The notes beneath the pieces are model-generated. The model did no database searches. It had not been told where the DNA came from and was given only the letters and a program-made list of their open reading frames with translations. From positions 407,326-471,325 of the forward strand of contig NMRB01000043.1 in NCBI GenBank assembly GCA_002633025.1: 64,000 bases of DNA, written 5' to 3'. The stretch comes from Notospermus geniculatus (Eukaryota; Nemertea; Pilidiophora; Heteronemertea; Lineidae). A program made the translations under genes and the position numbers. The stretch's first letter is position 1. The number at the start of each line of letters is the position of its first letter. This document shows, one piece after another, positions 58,025 through 64,000 of this stretch.

Positions 58025-58148
58025 GGTCCGATTAGACCTCCGTTAAACGATTCACTTCCTGTTCGTGTAGGCTTTGAGGGCCGTATTTGGCTTTTTGGTC
58101 CGGGGGGGCAGAAGACCTTTTTTGCCGTTTTTTTGCCCAAATCTGCAN

Positions 58149-58597
58149 CAAAGTGTGCATTTCCACGCTATAATACATTACAATTGACGACCACCACTCC
58201 TCAGACATGTCAGAGTAGGAGCATAGGAACATGGAAAATACACACCATGCAGCAGTCGTTAACACTGCAATGTCACCTTTAACATAATTATCTTATAGTT
58301 TGGAGCGAAAAGTTAGCTTCCAAGATTTGCAGGGAGCCAATAGGATGGTAAACCTAAGTTGAACCGTGTCAATGGTAACCCCTGGATGTCGAGGTAACGA
58401 AATAACAAAGAAAGGGCATGGCCTCGCCGAAGCCTGATAGACTACCAAGCACTGTCACGCTTGACTACACTTTAAAGAATGCCCGTGGACGAAAAGGATC
58501 GGAGCGTCGATGGCGACCTCTCTGGCCAACCCTCGTTTTTGGTCCAAATATAGGAATCAAATGCGAACTTGAAACCTCAAAGAAGAGTTCTCGCAAC
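58149..58597. repeat. Direct repeat, copy 2 (about 450 bp)
   Basis: Second copy, beginning immediately after a single N at 58148. As with the SLC43 block, the N on the junction suggests joined alternative contigs. Open frames starting ATGGCCTCGCCGAAGCC occur in both copies but resemble no known protein. Confidence 0.9.
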
Positions 58598-60848
58598 ATG
58601 GAAGGAACCTTGCTAGGCCTAACCGGGCCGTTGCGCCAAACTCGTTCCTACTGCCGATACTTTTTACAATCCTGTCATCCTCTCTATTCCTGTTGGGGAC
58701 ATCTTGTTCTTTCTTGCTTGTTTTTCTGGATAGCCTTGAATGAGAGTCCGTACCTTCATCACTTAATGATCTTGATTACTAGGTGATTATGGCAAAACAT
58801 CTGCTTCCTTCCTTGACGGATTCTTAAGTACACCGTACGATACACATGTTTTCAGATACCAGCACATAAATAGGGTCAAACACTGATTTCTCTCACATCA
58901 AACCATGGGTGTTCGTCACTCTACCCCGCTCAGGCGGACCATTAGACAGACATCGGAACAACTCCACGTCATCAGGAAAGCTCTTTTTTTCTCCTCGGCA
59001 TCTGATTTGGTGATTTTGCTGTTCTCTCTTCCGGCTCGATGATAGATCGTATTTACGAGTAGCACTTAGTTGTAAAGAGCTTCGTGATTATGGAGTTTCA
59101 TGCAACGTTTTATTCATTTGTCCTAATGAAAGAGAAAAACAAACTCGATTTGGGAGATGAATAATTAAACGTCTTCCAACACTGGCAGGTGAAGAATTCT
59201 CGTCGACAGTTTATCATTTCTCTAATCCAAGTCATCACTATTAATCACGTAAAACAACGCTATATGGAACGCCAACGCAGCAAGTCGACGTAGACGATTT
59301 TAGATGCCAGAAGGCGGCCACCTTCCACTAGATGATGGGAACTAAGCATCGGGTGTGAAAACACAAAGGGGAAACTCGTTAAAGACTGCAGTTGTGTGGC
59401 GGACAAGGTCGTGAATGTGTACATACATGTACTTGACCGGAAACCTGGGCGTGCCCATTTGGTTGTGTTGGTTCATATGTGACAGCTGGGAGTTGAAGTG
59501 CATTCGAAACAATAGAAATATCACACAGACTTGTTTAGAAGACACTTCAACAATTATTTCATATGAATCTACCTCAATTGATCAACAAATGAGTAGCTTT
59601 TGGAATGAATTCTGATGGGAAACTTCAACAAATCATTGGAAGTTGGACACATTCGGTTACATTTTTTGAACAAACATCTCGGTACAGAGTTCAAAACATT
59701 GCGATACTGTTGTAGAAAGATACATGCGTCCTTGGCGTTGACAACTGTGTACCATATCATTGCAAGGAGGAAAGCTAGGGTGAACAAGGGAGGCGTTGGC
59801 CACGATAGAGTTGTCAGCCATCAATGACGTTTGGCTGAGAAACAAATACATGTATCTGCCAATAGGTGGCTAACTAAAATGCATGACTCGCCCTACATGT
59901 AGGCCCTACATCGCTTCATGAGACACCTGTTTTGTCGCAATGAGATCGAGACGGCTCTTATGAAACGTTGCCAAAAGAGGTTTAGGCCTATATGTGTGCT
60001 GGAATTTTACCAAACATTATAACGTGGTCGACATGCCGTCTTGCATCAGATTGTTTACCAAGGCGTGCTATACAGTCTCACCATTTAACAGTGCGTGCGG
60101 TGAATAGCTGCAGCATTTTAGATACGATGTTTCTCGAAATATAAGACATACTATCCGCTATTTTAGATTTAAATGCACTGGGTAACCCCCGGGTAACCCT
60201 TAGCAAACAAACCGTAGCACCTGAGACCATGGAGTAAACAATAGCACGTACAACTCTGTTGAAGTGATGGTGAATTGGTGACATTGTATGCAAACAACTA
60301 CGATAGGTTTGTACCTAAAGCGACTTTCCTGCCCTGTACTTTATACCCTTGGCACGTCCGTCACATCTGATCAGAATTCCTGAGTATGAGAATTGGCCAA
60401 GCCTTCCACCTATAAGTGGCACACTATTCTTATTTGAGACGATGTAAATGCCAAGAATATTGTGATGAAAGTTTGGCATAACACTCTTGAAATATGTACG
60501 ATCAACACGTTGCAGTAGTTCATACTTTATAACCTGGGTTTAACATGTTTGAGTGGTTGTCATAGTAGGTGCATGAAGTGAAGAGGAGAACACATTTAAA
60601 TCAGTATTGACCAAAGTTATTCCGACACATTGACGAAACCACTTCAAATGCTTGCGAATACGAGTAAAGTAATCAATGAAAACAGCTTTATAAGGTGTTA
60701 CTGAAGGTAGACAGCAAGATGTGAATGTTGGATTCTTCAATGGCTGTCCATTTGAGGCTCACAGAAATTAGTAAAGCCAACTGAATTTAGCCCAAGTGAT
60801 ACGCGTGTTGAACAACAGCAAGACTATTGGTAGGAAGTTGAGGACATC
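58598..60848. other. Stretch without recognised features
   Basis: No exon, RNA gene or repeat family recognised. Confidence 0.35.
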
Positions 60849-61013
60849 GGGCCGATTTTTTAAACGATGGCTAAGATAACCATCGGGTTTCATTAACCCT
60901 CTAACCAAACATTCTAAAAGTCAAAATGTTTACTTTGGTTAATTCACGGTTTGTCAGAAAAGCCGATGGTTAAACCGAGGTTTACCTTAACTATCGTTTA
61001 AAAAAATCGGCCC
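60849..61013. mobile_element. Foldback MITE with ATC target duplication
   Basis: Left GGGCCGATTTTTTAAACGAT and right complement ATCGTTTAAAAAAATCGGCC plus C. The triplet ATC directly flanks both ends (GACATC|GGG and CCC|ATCGTC), consistent with a 3-bp target-site duplication. 165 bp. Confidence 0.92.
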
Positions 61014-62935
61014 ATCGTCTTTTAGAACCAACCACGATTTTATTTTGACCTTTTGCCACGACCATGGCTTCTGAGGCCCATTATAATTGTAATGAAACAT
61101 GAACCCTACCATTCAACCATTATCCCATGCATACATTTCCATCTACAACCAAAACAGCTAAAAGCGTGTGCGTGCGATATCATGTTTTTTACCATGTTTA
61201 AAACGTTTTAGTGAGACAAAGGTTGGTTGCACAGTTCCTGATCAAATAGAAAATGAATAAAATGACCCCTGGTGTGGAGATTTATCGATTGTTCAAAACT
61301 CAAATATAGTTACTGGGAAAATGCATCCGCCTACGGGAGCTGAAACAATAGAAAGCGTCAATACATCTGTTGGTGCTTCATTTCAATACGACTTTTGATT
61401 GTTATAAGCTTCGACTCCAAGTTGGCTGGTTCGACATGAAATGCATTTTGAAATCCATAACGGATTACATTAAACAATCAACACACTTCCATGAGTAAAT
61501 ACAATAAATACATTTGGTTAGTTATCTCTTTATTCGACTGTGTTCCTGGCCGTTTCCAACGGAGGATTATTACTCATAATGAAACAATGCAAATGAGTGC
61601 AAACTGGTTAAACTTTAATGGAAAAACAGTTACATATGTACCGGTAGCGAATGTTCTTGTTTGGCAACGAGCTCAGTCGATAGATGCGCACTAACGGACG
61701 GGACACGGTACCAACATTATTCCATCGTGTGTCACTAACATTTGAAGGTGACTAGGAGCTTCAAAGTTCAGTGCAAATAAATTATAAATTGATAGGAGTG
61801 CAAATAGCCATACATAGTTCTCTAAACGATCTCAACTCGTTACCGGACATGTGTTAGCAGATCAATGGTTATAACGAGTAGATTACAAGCAGCGAATTCC
61901 AAAACTCAAAATAACCGGGTACCGGTACATGTAATTGAAGGAAAATACTCCTCAGATACAGTGTTTTCAAGTTAGAGTCACGGCAGCGTCGTATAGGTAA
62001 GGCCTACATTAACAGTTCAATTTATCTCAGCTTTGTGATGTCCTGCATCCAGTATGATGGACGACCTAAGCCATCATGGTGTGGGGAAAGGATGACGATG
62101 AAAATGGTCCAACAAAACAGAGAATCGTGAGTTGGTAAGAAAATGACTAGTGCTGATGAATGCCCCTTCAACTCAAAACAAATGGAGCGGAAAAGACCAT
62201 TCAAATGTAGAATCGTTACAGCTGGTTTTATAATACGAAAATTGATTTGTTCATCGCACGCTATAATCTTTTGTCTGTGTCTACGGTACCATTATATTAA
62301 GCCGTTGCCGGGTGTATTATTGAAAACAATAAACAGTTTATGAATAATTGATCTTAATTACCTGAGAGAGACACTAAGCTATCGCAATTTCACTGTCACC
62401 GGCAAATATTTATACGTGGATGTATAGTACAATCAATTAACTCATTTTCTTTGTTCGGGTGTTTACAAAAACACCGGTTTGAATGTAAAATATGACAGTG
62501 ATGTATTAGAGTAACAGAGTAGGAAAGAGTTGAATGGTTTTTTAACGTCATTTCGTATGCTGCAGCAATTTCCAAAGTGGTTATGTATCCCGGTAGTCTA
62601 TCAGAGGCTCTTTTTAGGGACGTCAGGAATAGGAAGTAGATTATCTACTGGTATGACTGGCTATCCGGGATCTTTACAGTCGAAAGTTGAACAATAGTTG
62701 GACCTGGAGGCCATTGGTGATGACGACCTTAACTTGGAACCTACAGTATCGCCTGTATAAATAGTAGGCCTATGGCTGACCCCGACCATAACCATTCGAG
62801 GGCTGAATCTAATCCTAACCTCACCCCACCCAAGCCTCCTCGCTAACTCCTTTGGCCTATGCCCCATATAAACCCTTTTAACCACTTGGCCTAGGCTGGT
62901 GGTGGTGCTCTAGAGGATCCAATTTACGTAATCCT
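61014..62935. other. Stretch without recognised features
   Basis: No gene or repeat family recognised. Confidence 0.35.
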
Positions 62936-63071
62936 GGGCCCAGTTGCACAAAGAATCTTAAGTCTAAGAAAAAACTTAAGTCTGAAATGAAGCCATCTGA
63001 TTTGCTGAAACCTGGTCACATGATGACTTAAGTCAAACTTTAGACTTAAGATTCTTTTTGAAACTGGGCCC
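62936..63071. mobile_element. Foldback MITE, GGGCCCAGTT type
   Basis: Left GGGCCCAGTTGCACAAAGAA and right TTCTTTTTGAAACTGGGCCC, with inner TCTTAAGTCTAAG/TTTAGACTTAAGA. 136 bp. Confidence 0.92.
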
Positions 63072-63754
63072 TGGTTTTGTCGTATGTTTCTCACTTATAT
63101 TCCTAAGGCCACCATTCTTTTTCACACCGGCAAATAAAATTTTCATGAGAATAGGCAGAAGTGGATGTTAGGAAGGGTAACTGGAGGAATAGCGCGTGCA
63201 GGCTTGGAACGATTGGATGGAGCGTCTGTCAGACCGAAATTCGCCCATTCACACCTAGAGGATGGGCGTTTCCATGGCGTTCAGAGAAAAGAGATTCGCC
63301 CGACCAGAGACAGCTGGGTGGGCTGGAGCTCAAGCCGCGTTTCATTGGAATCTGCACTCGAAATCACCACTTGGTAAAGCCCAATTATAGTTGGCATCGG
63401 TAAAGACCATAGAAGACAATGGTTCGGGAGACACCTGCAGTTGACTACAGCAGCCAGATAAAGTGTGGTGTGGTTGTTTGGACGAGGTGATGTTGGTGGG
63501 CATTGTCTTAGATCGAGTTAGAATTCATACTCACTGAAGGTGCAGACAGTGTGAGTGCTGAGGTGGAACCCAGGCCGGATCGTATCTGGCAAATCTCGTT
63601 TACATCACGTGACTCTCTATCACATTAGAGAGGTTTCAGAGATCCTCCAGCTATTAGAGGGTAACACTAACGTTAACACCATTGATAACTTGTGCTGTAG
63701 GCAAAATGAGTAGCGATGTAACATAAGTGTTACCGTAAGGCCAATCCCTCAATA
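63072..63754. other. Stretch without recognised features
   Basis: Two overlapping short plus-strand frames near 63161-63403 resemble nothing known. Confidence 0.35.
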
Positions 63755-63909
63755 GGGAGGTTTAGAAATCAAATAATAAACGTAACCGTTAACGACAACG
63801 TTATTTTTGTACAGAAAATGCAATATAAAATCTGGTTACTATAGTAATGTGTAGTAAAAAAATAACGTTGTCGTAAAGTTTACGTTTATCGTTCGATTTC
63901 TAAACCTCC
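63755..63909. mobile_element. Foldback MITE, GGGAGGTTTCGAAA family, copy 2
   Basis: Left GGGAGGTTTAGAAATCAAAT, right ATCGTTCGATTTCTAAACCT plus CC. The interior GAAAATGCAATATAAAATCTGG is the reverse complement of the interior of the copy at 50492-50640, so the two are inserted in opposite orientations. Confidence 0.92.
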
Positions 63910-64000
63910 GTAATCTCTCATTGATGTGGGTACGTTATTCAGATGTAGAGTCAGATTTGAAGAAGTATATATAAGGGAGGGAATGATTTTGCAACGGAAT

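Overview
The window looks like invertebrate animal genomic DNA, most likely from a non-vertebrate deuterostome (echinoderm, hemichordate or amphioxus). The reasons are genes split by GT-AG introns, very low coding density, many short foldback (MITE-like) elements, tRNA-derived SINEs, and an intron-poor FoxQ2-class forkhead gene. I cannot fix the species from sequence alone. It is a draft assembly: there are three multi-base N gaps (15292-15750, 38980-39083, 56976-57011) and isolated single Ns at 3427, 6951, 28713 and 58148.

Left part (about 2.2-13.3 kb): the 3' two-thirds of a plus-strand SLC43-family solute carrier (major facilitator superfamily). Six exons (47, 170, 184, 174, 102 and 187 nt) occur twice, in two 4.4-4.7 kb direct repeats, followed by two unique terminal exons at 12030 and 12956. 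One repeat unit plus the two terminal exons gives about 402 residues, which with a missing N-terminal part of roughly 110 residues would make a normal SLC43 protein. The two units differ by 12 exonic substitutions, all synonymous. A single N sits exactly on the junction, so two uncollapsed haplotypes are at least as likely as a real exon-block duplication.

Middle (13.3-41.3 kb): mainly repeats. There are many foldback elements, a 501-bp duplication across an N gap, a degenerate 38-40 bp tandem array at 28.2 kb, AT-rich low-complexity DNA at 29.2 kb, a tRNA-derived SINE at 31.7 kb and a 24-bp tandem repeat at 39.6 kb. Two weak coding candidates lie at 23.2 kb and 26.0 kb. A cluster of homeodomain-type TAATTA sites at 40.08-40.29 kb lies about 1.8 kb upstream of the forkhead gene.

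Right part (41.8-64 kb): one confident gene, an uninterrupted 439-codon FoxQ2 transcription factor (42113-43432) with a TATA box and CCAAT box at sensible spacing and a Groucho-type EH1-like motif after the forkhead domain. The remaining 20 kb holds no gene I can support strongly. It contains foldback elements (several of the same families as on the left), another SINE copy and a second short duplication joined by an N. I found no operon, CRISPR array, rRNA gene or intact transposase gene. The SLC43 and FoxQ2 genes have no evident functional connection.
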